64,000 bases of DNA from DYJK01 sp040755055 (lineage in GTDB: Bacteria > Bacteroidota > Ignavibacteria > Ignavibacteriales > Melioribacteraceae): positions 119,118-183,117 of the forward strand of contig JBFMBS010000004.1 of the NCBI GenBank assembly GCA_040755055.1. The letters are read 5' to 3'. The position numbers and the translations under genes were made by a program. Under the pieces are notes generated by a model. It saw only the letters and a program-made list of their open reading frames with translations. It made no database searches and was not told the DNA's origin. Positions 23,643 through 33,208 of the stretch are shown in pieces (position 1 is the stretch's first letter; each line of letters begins with the position of its first letter).

Positions 23643-26600
23643 TTATTCCACTTCGGAAATATGATTTACTTCGTAACCAAGCAGTTCGTTCACTTTTGCT
23701 AACGATTGAATTGCGCTTTCGTTCCCCGGATTATTTCTCACCGACCATTCAAACATTATTTTTGACTGCTCGTACTGCTCTTGTGCATAAAATATCTGTC
23801 CCAGACCCAAGCACGCACCCGATGACGAGGGATTAATTGTTAATTCGTTTTCAAAATACTCTTTTGCCGATTCGATATTATTATTAGCCAGAGAAATATT
23901 ACCGGCAAGATTCAAAACTTCATCGTAGCCAATAGCCGGATTTTTATCAGGGTAATTTTTTATTGCCTCATATATTGCCGATTCTGCCAGATCAAGTTCT
24001 GTATCAGCTATATGTGCTTTTGTGCGTTCAAAATATTTTGTGAACATATCGGCATTAATTGAATAATGAATCTGTCTTGAATTTATTTTTTTATTTTCGA
24101 GCCAGATCTCTTCCGGTGTACCTCCCCATTTTTTAGTAAAGAGTTCACGGTTGTTATTCAATCTTTGCTGGTAATTCTGTGCACCTTCTGCCTTAAAACT
24201 TTTTGATCCGCAGTGATGAATAAAAACATCTTTAGCTATTAATGTTTTATACCCGGCTAACTGGGCACGTAGGCAAAAATCATCATCTTCATAATTACCA
24301 GGAGAAAACCGCTCGTCAAGTCCGCCGATTTTTTCTATTACCTCTTTTTTAATCAGCGTACAAAGGAAAGCTATACGCGGAAAGTTTTGATATACACCTT
24401 TATTTTTCTCACAAATCTTTTTTGCATACCGGTGCATCTGTTCAATATCGGAATAGTTTGCGCCGGTATCTTTTTGCAAACCGCTCACTTCATTACTTAT
24501 TGGACCTACTAACCCGACTTTACTATCACTTTCAGCCGCGGCAATCATACGCCCTAGCCAATTATCTGTAAAAACAATATCATTGTTAGCTATTAGTATG
24601 TATTTACCTTTCGCAATTTCCAATCCTTGATTAACAGCAATGGGAAATCCATTATTAGTTGAGTTAAAGATTGGTTTTAAATCAATCGATGGATGAGAAT
24701 ATTTCTTGAGGAATTCCGGCGTATTGTCTCTACTGGCATTATCAATTATTATTAATTCAATTTTCCGGTCAAGAGTATTTGATAAACTTTCAAGGCATCC
24801 CTTTGTATAGTTTATCTGGTTGAAAACCGGGATGACAACGGAAAGATCATATTCAAAATTATTATTAGGTTGATCTGTTTCTGCGGTATTAATCAATGTT
24901 CCATCAAAATCAAATTCATCTAAAAGATTTTTCATCTTTGCATCATCAAATTTAATATTCAACATTCGTTCGTAAGTCTGAATGAATGTTTCAACCGATT
25001 TTCTTTCGGTGTACTCCAGTGATGTTTTATATCCGTTATTAATCAATTCCGTGAAATCTCTTGTTCGATACATGATATCAATCAAGTTTTGTGTAAGAGT
25101 GTTCACATCGCCAAACTTAACATTCAATGCATTATAATTATGGATACAAAAACTTTGTGCGCCCATATTATCAGTTGTAATAACCGGGGTTCCGCTTGCC
25201 ATTGATTCTAATAGCGGCAATGAAAATCCTTCATACCAGGATGTACAGACAACAACACTAGAATTTTTCATAAGTTTAGCGACTGCATCGCTGCTAAGTT
25301 TATAATCAATGTTGATCTTACAGATTAGTTCTTCGTGCAGCTTAGCAGCAATTTGTTCTATCCCTTCCGGTTTGAATCCCATAACGATATTTAATTCAAG
25401 ATTATCAACTTTGAAGGGTGAATTTTGAAGTACTTTTATTGCGGTGGCTAAAAAAGAAAAACCCTTCAACGGATGCATCGGGTTACCAATGAATGATACC
25501 GATCTGTTTCGATCTTTCCCGAACGTTTTAAAATCAAAAACACTATGATCAACACTGTTTGGAATATATTCCGAATCCCTTCCGAACTTTTCTTTGAATA
25601 GTTCAACAAGATGTTTAGAAACGGAGATGTTCTTTACCGGTAAAGCATGTAATGCGGTTAGGATATGTTTATCGCTCCGCACTTCCTCGAAATCCCTTCC
25701 ATAATGATAACCTTCGTAACCCTGGCAAATATGAACAACTTTTTCAATCGGCACCCTATTTAAAATAAGCGGAACATCGAAGATGCTGAAAACTATATAT
25801 AGATCGGAACTTGGTTTTATATCTTGTTCACTGCTAATCTTAACAAAATGGAATTCAGTCGTTACCCAATCGGGTTTGTCACCGAATGAATACACGGTAA
25901 CATAGCAACCAAGTTTTAGCAGCCACTCAATATGTTTAAAAACAATTTTTGTTCCGCCGCCAAGTACAGACGCATCTCGAATTAAAAATGATACTTCAAC
26001 CCGTGATGTTCTGTCTTTGAGATATTCTTTTATTATCGTTCTATGAAAAGTCAAAAAATCATTTGTGAAATCATCATCCGAATATTCAAAACCGGTTTTG
26101 CATTCAGGACAAATGAAATTATTCCCGGAGGTATCCTTTGTCATTTCATATTCAAAACTTATGTTGAAACTGCCGGTGCAGACCGGGCATAGTACACTAA
26201 TAAAGTGTTTGATCGAATTAGTTAGCATTCCCCCTGGTTCTATCAACCATTTGCTGATATTCTCCGGATTTAATTTTACAAATTTATTATCGATGGGATG
26301 GTTAAGTAGTACCGGTTCGTAATGTGCTGCAGCATTATTTACCGAAGATTCTTGTTTAATTATTTTCATTAGGTAAGTTTCAACTGCTTTAGCTTGCCTC
26401 TGGTCACCTCTTCCAACAAGTTGTTTTACAAATGTTCTTGTATCATTTATAAAATTGTGCTGCTTATAAACTGTTCTTTTCTTATTTAAGAATAACCGGA
26501 GAATATTTTTTATCTCCGTTGAAAACGATTTTGATAAATAATCATTAACAATGTTCTTTATTACACTATAAATTCTTTCTCTTAATTCTACCGGGACTTT

Positions 26601-28058
26601 TATAGTAAACCATTCTAATGCTTTTTCGGTAAGTGCCGTTGTATATCCACACCGGTAAATAAATGCATCTTGTTTAGTTGAGATATAAATAATTTCATTC
26701 AATACCTTAGCAATATTCTGCGGATTTTTAAGATCGGTGAACGGAAACAATGATTCGAAGGAATTGTTGTTCAAAAAGTTTACCAACGCACGTGTTGAAT
26801 CGAGTACACCACCTTCCACAAATGAATTTGTTGTCTGTCCTTTGTGAATTCTTGTTACGCAAGTTCTTTCGTTAATAAATAAAGAAACAAATTTTGATGA
26901 GATGCGGAGCCACATATCAAAATCTTGCCCCTGGCGCAATTTTTCATCAAACAATCCAACATCATCAAATACGGTGTGATGAACTGCAATAGCATTTCCG
27001 TGAATATAGTTCGCCCAGAAAAATCGTGCTACCTGGAATTCTGTTGGAGGTATTGTAAGCCACAAACCGGGTGAAATTTTTTGTTTTGATTCTTCAAGGT
27101 ATAAGTGCCAATGACTGTGAAAAAATTTTACTCCGGGATTTTGTACTATCGCATTAAGATGAGTTTCAAGTTTATTTTTTTCAAACCAATCATCGGACGA
27201 AAGCCAGCAGATCCACTCGCCTTTTGAATTCTCAATCCCCATATTCAATGCTGTAGCCACACCACCATTTTCTTTATGGCAGAATCGAAATCTCTTATCT
27301 TTTACCGCATACTCATCCATAACTTTTTTTGTAGTATCTGTGCTTCCATCATTTACTATCACTGCTTCCCACAATGGGAAAGTTTGATCTAAAAGTGAAT
27401 CGAGTGCCGCTCCGAGATATTCAGCCTGGTTATATGTTGGAACTACGACGGTAAAGACCGGCTTAGATTCTTCTTTTTGTTTACCATGGTTATAAACGGC
27501 AAAGAAAGCACCTTTAGGTTTCTCATATTCTTTGCCGATGTTATCATGGGTATGAAAATCTTCGCACACAAAGAATTCCCATCCGTCGCTAAAATCTTCC
27601 GGCAGCCAGCCCGATAAATGTTCTTGCCATCTACCGCCATCTAATCCCCATGCATCTTTTTCGTCTTCATGATACTGTTCAATAAAACCAAGCGGAGTGA
27701 ATATTATAATTTGTTGTGTTACTATTTCTTCTGTTCTCTTTAACAGTTCCTTTGCTTCTTCTTTGTTCAAGTGTTCGATTACATCGAGAAGGAAAACCGT
27801 ATCAACAGAATTTGAAGTAAGGTTATTAACGGCTCCGCGCCAATCTGTATTAAAAAAAGCGAATCGTTGTTTGCCGGAAAATTTTTCTTTAACGTGATCA
27901 AGGTATTGCTGATGGGGATCAAAACATAAATGATATTTGGGGACAATAAATTCTTGCGGTCTTATACCGCATCCAATATCTGCTACAATATTTGCCGGAC
28001 GGATATTTTCTTTTACAACACTGAAAAGATTTTCCCTATCAACATTTGTAATTTTCAT
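23643..28058 (-). CDS. Giant multidomain methyltransferase/GT2/GT4/GT2/TPR protein
   Basis: About 1471 aa from the ATG at 28058 (a TTG three codons earlier is less likely). In order: class I SAM methyltransferase (about 15-185, VADIGCG, LLDVIEHL); GT2 (about 200-420, VVVPTYNQAEYL, VNDGSTD, WLSSDDW); a helical linker; a CPVC...CPEC zinc-ribbon-like segment (about 640-680); a GT4-type domain (about 695-1040, IPNSVD, WYEGFSLPLLESMASG); a second GT2 (about 1075-1320, VVIPVFNQ, IDNASRD, NNDIVF, EDDDFCLRA); and TPR-like repeats (about 1370-1470). It could build or methylate a short glycan in one polypeptide. No TM segments, so cytoplasmic. Flagellin is the likely acceptor from context only. Confidence 0.83.
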   Translation of the reverse strand: MKITNVDRENLFSVVKENIRPANIVADIGCGIRPQEFIVPKYHLCFDPHQQYLDHVKEKFSGKQRFAFFNTDWRGAVNNLTSNSVDTVFLLDVIEHLNKEEAKELLKRTEEIVTQQIIIFTPLGFIEQYHEDEKDAWGLDGGRWQEHLSGWLPEDFSDGWEFFVCEDFHTHDNIGKEYEKPKGAFFAVYNHGKQKEESKPVFTVVVPTYNQAEYLGAALDSLLDQTFPLWEAVIVNDGSTDTTKKVMDEYAVKDKRFRFCHKENGGVATALNMGIENSKGEWICWLSSDDWFEKNKLETHLNAIVQNPGVKFFHSHWHLYLEESKQKISPGLWLTIPPTEFQVARFFWANYIHGNAIAVHHTVFDDVGLFDEKLRQGQDFDMWLRISSKFVSLFINERTCVTRIHKGQTTNSFVEGGVLDSTRALVNFLNNNSFESLFPFTDLKNPQNIAKVLNEIIYISTKQDAFIYRCGYTTALTEKALEWFTIKVPVELRERIYSVIKNIVNDYLSKSFSTEIKNILRLFLNKKRTVYKQHNFINDTRTFVKQLVGRGDQRQAKAVETYLMKIIKQESSVNNAAAHYEPVLLNHPIDNKFVKLNPENISKWLIEPGGMLTNSIKHFISVLCPVCTGSFNISFEYEMTKDTSGNNFICPECKTGFEYSDDDFTNDFLTFHRTIIKEYLKDRTSRVEVSFLIRDASVLGGGTKIVFKHIEWLLKLGCYVTVYSFGDKPDWVTTEFHFVKISSEQDIKPSSDLYIVFSIFDVPLILNRVPIEKVVHICQGYEGYHYGRDFEEVRSDKHILTALHALPVKNISVSKHLVELFKEKFGRDSEYIPNSVDHSVFDFKTFGKDRNRSVSFIGNPMHPLKGFSFLATAIKVLQNSPFKVDNLELNIVMGFKPEGIEQIAAKLHEELICKINIDYKLSSDAVAKLMKNSSVVVCTSWYEGFSLPLLESMASGTPVITTDNMGAQSFCIHNYNALNVKFGDVNTLTQNLIDIMYRTRDFTELINNGYKTSLEYTERKSVETFIQTYERMLNIKFDDAKMKNLLDEFDFDGTLINTAETDQPNNNFEYDLSVVIPVFNQINYTKGCLESLSNTLDRKIELIIIDNASRDNTPEFLKKYSHPSIDLKPIFNSTNNGFPIAVNQGLEIAKGKYILIANNDIVFTDNWLGRMIAAAESDSKVGLVGPISNEVSGLQKDTGANYSDIEQMHRYAKKICEKNKGVYQNFPRIAFLCTLIKKEVIEKIGGLDERFSPGNYEDDDFCLRAQLAGYKTLIAKDVFIHHCGSKSFKAEGAQNYQQRLNNNRELFTKKWGGTPEEIWLENKKINSRQIHYSINADMFTKYFERTKAHIADTELDLAESAIYEAIKNYPDKNPAIGYDEVLNLAGNISLANNNIESAKEYFENELTINPSSSGACLGLGQIFYAQEQYEQSKIMFEWSVRNNPGNESAIQSLAKVNELLGYEVNHISEVE

Positions 28059-28083
28059 ATTATTCAATCAAAAGTGATAAAAT

Positions 28084-29718
28084 TTATTTTCTCTTTAGCA
28101 CAATTAACAACCTATTAACCGGATCGGTACCAGACGGATTGATGGAAATTATTTCAAAGTATTTGCCCATCTCTTCCTTGAACCGGTCTAGAGTATATTC
28201 ATTCATAAGTTTTTCGTTCTTCCAATTCGCGTTTAAATGTGCTTGCTGCTTAAGATACTCACCTTCGAAGGGTGCTTCGATTACACATGTTCCGCTGGAA
28301 ACACCGGCAAGTTCTTTAGCAACTTCCCACGCATAATCCACGTACATATACTGGAATACATTCCCCATCCAGATTAAATCGTATTTATCTTTCTTCTCAA
28401 ACTCCTTGAAGGTTGAACAGTGGAGTTCTATGTTATTAATGTTTCTATGTGCAGCGGTTTTTCTTACAATCTCATTTGCTTTTTCATCCGGCTCGATACC
28501 CGTACATTTTTCTGCTTTGTATGAATGATACAAAAGCATATAACCAAGTGAACTGCCTACCGATAAAAAATTTTTGCACGGATAGAATAACTGCGGTGAG
28601 TACTTTACAAAATATTCCACACGAGTTTCCAAACTCCCCTTCGGTTTTAATGTTTGTAAATCGAAAGCGTAGTTGGACGGATAGGAATACCCGTCAATTT
28701 CTTTTTGCAGAGATGTAATTTCGCTATCAACAACTTGTTTACTCCTTTTTTTATTTGCTGAGACAAACTGTGTAAACTTCTCATAAGCAGCTTGTATTTC
28801 ATCATCTCTTTTCAAAGCGGAAAGAACATCAATATAATTAGCAATATAAGTCTCATTGTTCGGCTCTATTTCAAATGCCGTTTTTAAAAGCGATACGGTT
28901 CTTTCAACTTCGTCGATATTCCAATATGCCACAGCAAGGTTGTTAAAAATGGAAGCTGAATATGGATCGTACTTAAGAGCGGTCTTAAAACATCCAATTG
29001 CATCTTCTATATTTCCGCTGTCAGTCAGTATTTTTTCGCCATCTTCAATCAGCTTTTGTGCATAAGGGTTGTAAGGCAATGAACCAAAATATTTTTTCCG
29101 CTCCTCTTCAAAACCATTTATCAATTCATCGAAACTACCTGATAGGGTCGGGCACCAAACAGAAATCTCATTCAGCCGGCTTATAAACCAATTTGTTTGA
29201 AAATAGTTTACTTCGCTCCACTTTAATAGAAAATCGAGATCAAGCATTTTAACCGTATTGCCATCGGTAACAAAATTTGCCAGACCGCAATCTACCGGTA
29301 TTATTCCGTTATCAAGAAGACCTTTGATTGTGTTAAAAATTTGTAATGCAAAAGAGTATCGATTATTCGCTTCAACGGCTTCTACATCATAATAATCTTC
29401 CAGGTACTCCATAAGTATTTCAAATTCTTCACCGTCTTTCAAATAACGGAAATCATATACTTTAACTAAGCCTTCTTTACTCTTTAGACACTCATAATTT
29501 TTATATGAGTTAACGAGAAGTTCAAAATCAATATCCGGGCTTTGAACAATTACTTTATGAATATACTCTTTATTATCGATCACACATTTGTATATAGAAC
29601 TAGTGTTAAGAGACTTTATTTTTTGTGAAGAGGATATACCGTTAAGATTGATTTGTTCTTTATTACAAAATCGTATGGAAACGGCTGATACCGTTTCTTC
29701 AAGATCTTTTATATACAT
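28084..29718 (-). CDS. Kinase-like/TPR/methyltransferase fusion protein
   Basis: 544 aa. The N-terminal 210 residues look like a small-molecule or LPS-kinase-like fold: a Lys in EYIHKVIV, EYLEDYYDVE, then DCGLANFV and MLDLDF in the places of the catalytic and metal-binding loops. The middle (about 225-325) is TPR-like (DPYSASIFNNLAVAYWNIDE). The C-terminal part (about 375-520) is a class I methyltransferase with FLSVGSSLGYMLLYH and GIEPDEKANEI. Soluble. It sits between the giant glycosyltransferase and the sugar-nucleotide genes, so modification of a sugar or glycan is likely. The kinase assignment is tentative. Confidence 0.65.
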   Translation of the reverse strand: MYIKDLEETVSAVSIRFCNKEQINLNGISSSQKIKSLNTSSIYKCVIDNKEYIHKVIVQSPDIDFELLVNSYKNYECLKSKEGLVKVYDFRYLKDGEEFEILMEYLEDYYDVEAVEANNRYSFALQIFNTIKGLLDNGIIPVDCGLANFVTDGNTVKMLDLDFLLKWSEVNYFQTNWFISRLNEISVWCPTLSGSFDELINGFEEERKKYFGSLPYNPYAQKLIEDGEKILTDSGNIEDAIGCFKTALKYDPYSASIFNNLAVAYWNIDEVERTVSLLKTAFEIEPNNETYIANYIDVLSALKRDDEIQAAYEKFTQFVSANKKRSKQVVDSEITSLQKEIDGYSYPSNYAFDLQTLKPKGSLETRVEYFVKYSPQLFYPCKNFLSVGSSLGYMLLYHSYKAEKCTGIEPDEKANEIVRKTAAHRNINNIELHCSTFKEFEKKDKYDLIWMGNVFQYMYVDYAWEVAKELAGVSSGTCVIEAPFEGEYLKQQAHLNANWKNEKLMNEYTLDRFKEEMGKYFEIISINPSGTDPVNRLLIVLKRK

Positions 29719-29740
29719 AAAATTAGTTTCCGTTTAGTAT

Positions 29741-30574
29741 TTAAACTACTTTTTTAAGTGTGTTTATTTTTTCGAAAAAGTCTTTCATCTCCGCAACCTG
29801 AACTTCTAAATTTTTAACCGACGTTTCACTTGATAAACCGTAAATACTGCCCAGGGTTCTATCTACCGATTCTTTTGCTTCGGTTGGATTAACAGTCAGG
29901 TTCAATTGGTATATTTTATTAAATATTTGAAGGAGTTCGTACTTATTAACACTGCTGGGTGAATGAATATGAAAGAGTCCGTGACGGTAAAGTGAATGTT
30001 GCAAAATTGTTTCGATAACCTCGGCGAGGTACAAAGTTGTAACGCCGTTCCATAAATGATTTGTAAAACCATTCACCATCTTGCCTGATTGACTCTTAGC
30101 CCACTCAAGCAGAGAACGGCTTTGTCCGTTCTCTTCGCCAATAATTGATGTGCGCAGAACCATGCAGTCTTTATTTTCTCCGGCATTTTTGCTCAAACCG
30201 TAAAGATCATCTGCATCGAAATAATCTTCTTCTGTGTACCTTCCTTTTTTGCCGGTGTAAACACAATCCGTTGTAACGTGAAAACATTTTATGTCTCGCT
30301 TGTTACAAACCTTCGCAAGATTTCTAGGGAAGAGTGAATTTATTTTCAGCACGCTCTCAATCGAGTTTTTTGCTATTGTGGGTTTGATAACGCCGGCACA
30401 ATTGATAGCAACATTAACTCCTTCCAAAAAGGGTTCTAACTTTTCGATTGAGTCGTTGGCAATATCAAATTCGTTACGGGATAGATCAAGTACGTCATAC
30501 CCTTTTGACTTGAAATACGAGCTTACCGCATAACCAAGCATTCCGGTTGAACCAATTACAAGAATTTTTTTCAT
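29741..30574 (-). CDS. RmlD-like sugar nucleotide reductase (SDR)
   Basis: 277 aa from the ATG at 30574, chosen for its AGGTGAT ribosome site and because the Rossmann motif follows at once: ILVIGSTGMLGYAV. Residues TTDCVYTGKKGRYTE and the catalytic YGLSK match the RmlD branch of extended SDRs, which reduce 4-keto sugars such as dTDP-4-dehydrorhamnose. Works with the cupin gene just upstream (start 2 nt past its stop). The exact sugar is not determined; the pathway makes a deoxy or amino-deoxy sugar for the adjacent glycosyltransferases. Confidence 0.82.
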   Translation of the reverse strand: MKKILVIGSTGMLGYAVSSYFKSKGYDVLDLSRNEFDIANDSIEKLEPFLEGVNVAINCAGVIKPTIAKNSIESVLKINSLFPRNLAKVCNKRDIKCFHVTTDCVYTGKKGRYTEEDYFDADDLYGLSKNAGENKDCMVLRTSIIGEENGQSRSLLEWAKSQSGKMVNGFTNHLWNGVTTLYLAEVIETILQHSLYRHGLFHIHSPSSVNKYELLQIFNKIYQLNLTVNPTEAKESVDRTLGSIYGLSSETSVKNLEVQVAEMKDFFEKINTLKKVV

Positions 30575-30575
30575 A

Positions 30576-31043
30576 TCACCTTTCCTCAACTTTCCAGATA
30601 TCCCAATAGTGTGCATCAAATCTTACATCATCATTGAGACTGTCCTTCAGTTCCGATGTTGAATAAAAAATTAACTTAGCATCTCCCGTTAACGACATAA
30701 ATCCGTTTGCGTACCCCGATGGAATAAATAGAACAGTTGGATTTTTTTCACTCAGTACAAAACGGTGGACTCTTAAATTTTTAGATGGATTTTCCCAATC
30801 ATCAATTTCTACCGCACCGATTACAGCAGAACCTTTTACAACCATCACATATTTTGATTCATTGCGGTGTGCGTGCCAAGCGCGTACAAAACCTTGTTTA
30901 TGATTTTCGACAGTGTAAAATCTTTTTACTCCGTCGAAGTTGAAATCGTTAACAAAACCAACTGTGCCGCGGTCATCTACTGCCAAACCGCCTCTTAAAA
31001 TTTGAGGCACTGCTTCTTCAATTTCTATTATTGATTCACGCAT
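30576..31043 (-). CDS. RmlC/FdtA-like cupin sugar epimerase or isomerase
   Basis: A 155-aa single cupin domain. VDDRGTVGFVNDF, then VRAWHAHRNESKYVMVVKGSA (His residues of the active barrel) and VLFIPSGYANGFMSL match the dTDP-4-dehydrorhamnose 3,5-epimerase / FdtA-WxcM group. HGF of true RmlC is replaced by NGF, so the reaction may differ from classical RmlC. It overlaps the SDR gene upstream by 1 nt. Supplies an epimerised keto-sugar to the downstream RmlD-like reductase. Confidence 0.78.
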   Translation of the reverse strand: MRESIIEIEEAVPQILRGGLAVDDRGTVGFVNDFNFDGVKRFYTVENHKQGFVRAWHAHRNESKYVMVVKGSAVIGAVEIDDWENPSKNLRVHRFVLSEKNPTVLFIPSGYANGFMSLTGDAKLIFYSTSELKDSLNDDVRFDAHYWDIWKVEER

Positions 31044-32017
31044 TATGCTGCCTCTACTTCTTTGAATTTTTCTATCATCAATTCTTCGTAATGTTCTTTA
31101 AGATAAGCTTGATTTGAATAACGGGGACTCTTCAAATCCTTGATCCTTTTTGTTTCAACTAAATATTTTAATTCCTCAATTCCCTCATCAACGGAGTGGA
31201 TCGATTTAAAACCAAAAGTTTCTTCTGCTTTCTTTGCAGAGACACGGTAATTGCGCGTATCCTGGAAAGGCATGTCGGTATGATCAATTATTAAATCCGG
31301 GAAGTGCATTCTAACCTGGTAAGCAAGATCCATTATCCTAACGTTTTGCCGGGCGAGATTAAAAATTCCTTTGTGATCTGTCTCCAAATTCATCAACACG
31401 GCCCGTGCAACATCTTTAACATGAAGTAGCGGTCTAAACTGGTCTCCGCCGAACACACTTATCTGACCTTCGAGGTAGGCACGTACCGTTAAAATATTTA
31501 CAACTAAATCCAACCTTATTCTTGAGTAAAGATCTCCGACACCGAACAATGTTCCTAACCTGAAAATTATTGCATTCTTATGTTTCAAAAATTTTTCGGC
31601 GTTTAGTTTTGTCTCGGCATAAATTGAAAGGGGATTAGTCGGAGAGGTTTCATTCAACTCCTTGTTTTGCGCGCCGTACACTGAACAAGTTGACATGAAC
31701 ACAATTCTACCATTATAATTATCTGCGAGCCACGCTACGGAATCCTGGTTAATTGATTTCGTCAGTTCGGGATTCAACTGGCAAGCACCGTCGCCAACAA
31801 TAGCCGCGAGCCATACAACGGCATCAGCCCACTTCAATTGTTCTGATAATTTATTATGATCACGAACGTCGCCGTAAACAAAATCGACCGGCTTACGGAA
31901 TGAATCTTCATATATGAGTGCGTCATAAACCCGTACATTGTAATTTGATTGTTGGATCAAATCTGTAATTGCACCGCCAACGTAACCGGCGCCGCCTACA
32001 ATCAGTACATTTTTCAT
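31043..32017 (-). CDS. NAD-dependent sugar nucleotide epimerase/dehydratase (SDR)
   Basis: 324 aa, extended SDR. Rossmann motif VLIVGGAGYVGGAI, catalytic STCSVYG and YAETK, and the FRPLLHVKDVARA segment typical of nucleotide-sugar epimerases. Starts immediately after the upstream 2-epimerase stop. It probably acts on a UDP- or dTDP-linked sugar together with the neighbouring cupin and RmlD-like genes; substrate not resolved. Confidence 0.85.
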   Translation of the reverse strand: MKNVLIVGGAGYVGGAITDLIQQSNYNVRVYDALIYEDSFRKPVDFVYGDVRDHNKLSEQLKWADAVVWLAAIVGDGACQLNPELTKSINQDSVAWLADNYNGRIVFMSTCSVYGAQNKELNETSPTNPLSIYAETKLNAEKFLKHKNAIIFRLGTLFGVGDLYSRIRLDLVVNILTVRAYLEGQISVFGGDQFRPLLHVKDVARAVLMNLETDHKGIFNLARQNVRIMDLAYQVRMHFPDLIIDHTDMPFQDTRNYRVSAKKAEETFGFKSIHSVDEGIEELKYLVETKRIKDLKSPRYSNQAYLKEHYEELMIEKFKEVEAA

Positions 32018-33088
32018 TTATAATTTCCTCTTCAATATGTTTATAATTTTTTCCGATGTTCTCCCATCCCCAAGCCATTTTAGCTGTTTCTTAGAGACGG
32101 AATAATTTTCGAAGAATGAAATTGTTTCATTCACCATCTTATTGATCGAGCCGGTTTCACCAACAAGAATACTATTACCATTTTCTATCGATTCCGGTCT
32201 TTCTGTTTTCAAGCGCGGCACTGCAGCCGGCACACCAAGCAAAGGACATTCCTCTTGGCTCGTCCCGGAATCCGACACTATGCCGTATGCGTGGTATTGA
32301 AGATCCAGGTAATCAAGAAATCCATATGGACCAACCAGCTTAATATTTTTCTTATCGGCTAAAAGATTATTTTGTTCGATCAGTTTAACGCCCCGGTTGA
32401 ATTTAACCAGCCGGACTTCCAGACCGGTTTTCTTTCCAAGTAGATCTATGTACTTAAGAACATGATTGAATTGTTTTACATCTTTTAAATTTTCATTACG
32501 GTGAATATCTGCTAGTATATAATCCCTCTTTCTTCTGCCGGTTGGTAAATAATCTTTAACGACTTCTACTATTGTGTTGCCCACAACGAAAATCTGTCCG
32601 GGATTTTTATTTTCATCGATCAATCTTTGCTTGTACAAAGGCGTATAAACAAAAACAAGATCGGAGACGTAATCACAAATAACACGGTTAACCTCTTCGG
32701 GCATTCTGCGATCATAAGAACGCATACCGCCTTCGATGTGTCCTATCTTGTACCCTTCTTTAAAAAGCGGCGCACTAACCAAAGCAGAGTTTGAATCACC
32801 CAGGAATAAAATTATCACCGGGTCAATTTTTTTCCTCTTCAATAAATAAATTACTTCTTTAGAAAGATATGAGAGTTGTTCGTAATGGTTGGAACTATTC
32901 TGCCCGGCGGCAAGTGTAAAATCGGGTTTGCGAATTTTCAGTTCGCTGAAAAATATTTTACTCAACTCGTCATCATAATGCTGACCGGTGTGAATCATTA
33001 TATGTTCAAAATTTTCATCGAGACGATCAAATACTTTGCTCATCCTGATGAAATCGGGTCGTATGCCGGTAATTGTGGCTATCTTCAT
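32018..33088 (-). CDS. wecB: Non-hydrolysing UDP-N-acetylglucosamine 2-epimerase
   Basis: 356 aa from the ATG at 33088 (the in-frame TTG three codons earlier is unlikely). Family motifs: IRPDFIRMSKV, IHTGQHYDDELS, GDSNSAL, HIEGGMRS, MPEEVNR and SDSGTSQEECPLLGVP. Interconverts UDP-GlcNAc and UDP-ManNAc, or the matching epimers of a derivative in the WbpI/CapG group. First gene of the sugar cassette, after a 111-nt gap from the signalling block in which I see no clear promoter. Symbol given for the family, not for a proven pathway. Confidence 0.85.
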   Translation of the reverse strand: MKIATITGIRPDFIRMSKVFDRLDENFEHIMIHTGQHYDDELSKIFFSELKIRKPDFTLAAGQNSSNHYEQLSYLSKEVIYLLKRKKIDPVIILFLGDSNSALVSAPLFKEGYKIGHIEGGMRSYDRRMPEEVNRVICDYVSDLVFVYTPLYKQRLIDENKNPGQIFVVGNTIVEVVKDYLPTGRRKRDYILADIHRNENLKDVKQFNHVLKYIDLLGKKTGLEVRLVKFNRGVKLIEQNNLLADKKNIKLVGPYGFLDYLDLQYHAYGIVSDSGTSQEECPLLGVPAAVPRLKTERPESIENGNSILVGETGSINKMVNETISFFENYSVSKKQLKWLGDGRTSEKIINILKRKL

Positions 33089-33208
33089 AAACACCAAATT
33101 TTACCGGTTAAAAGACAAGTTTTATACCACAAGAAATCTTTGATTTTGCCTGAAATTAAAATTGAAAATGTAGCTTAGTGGAAGGATGGCTAATATTGTA
33201 CAGTACTT

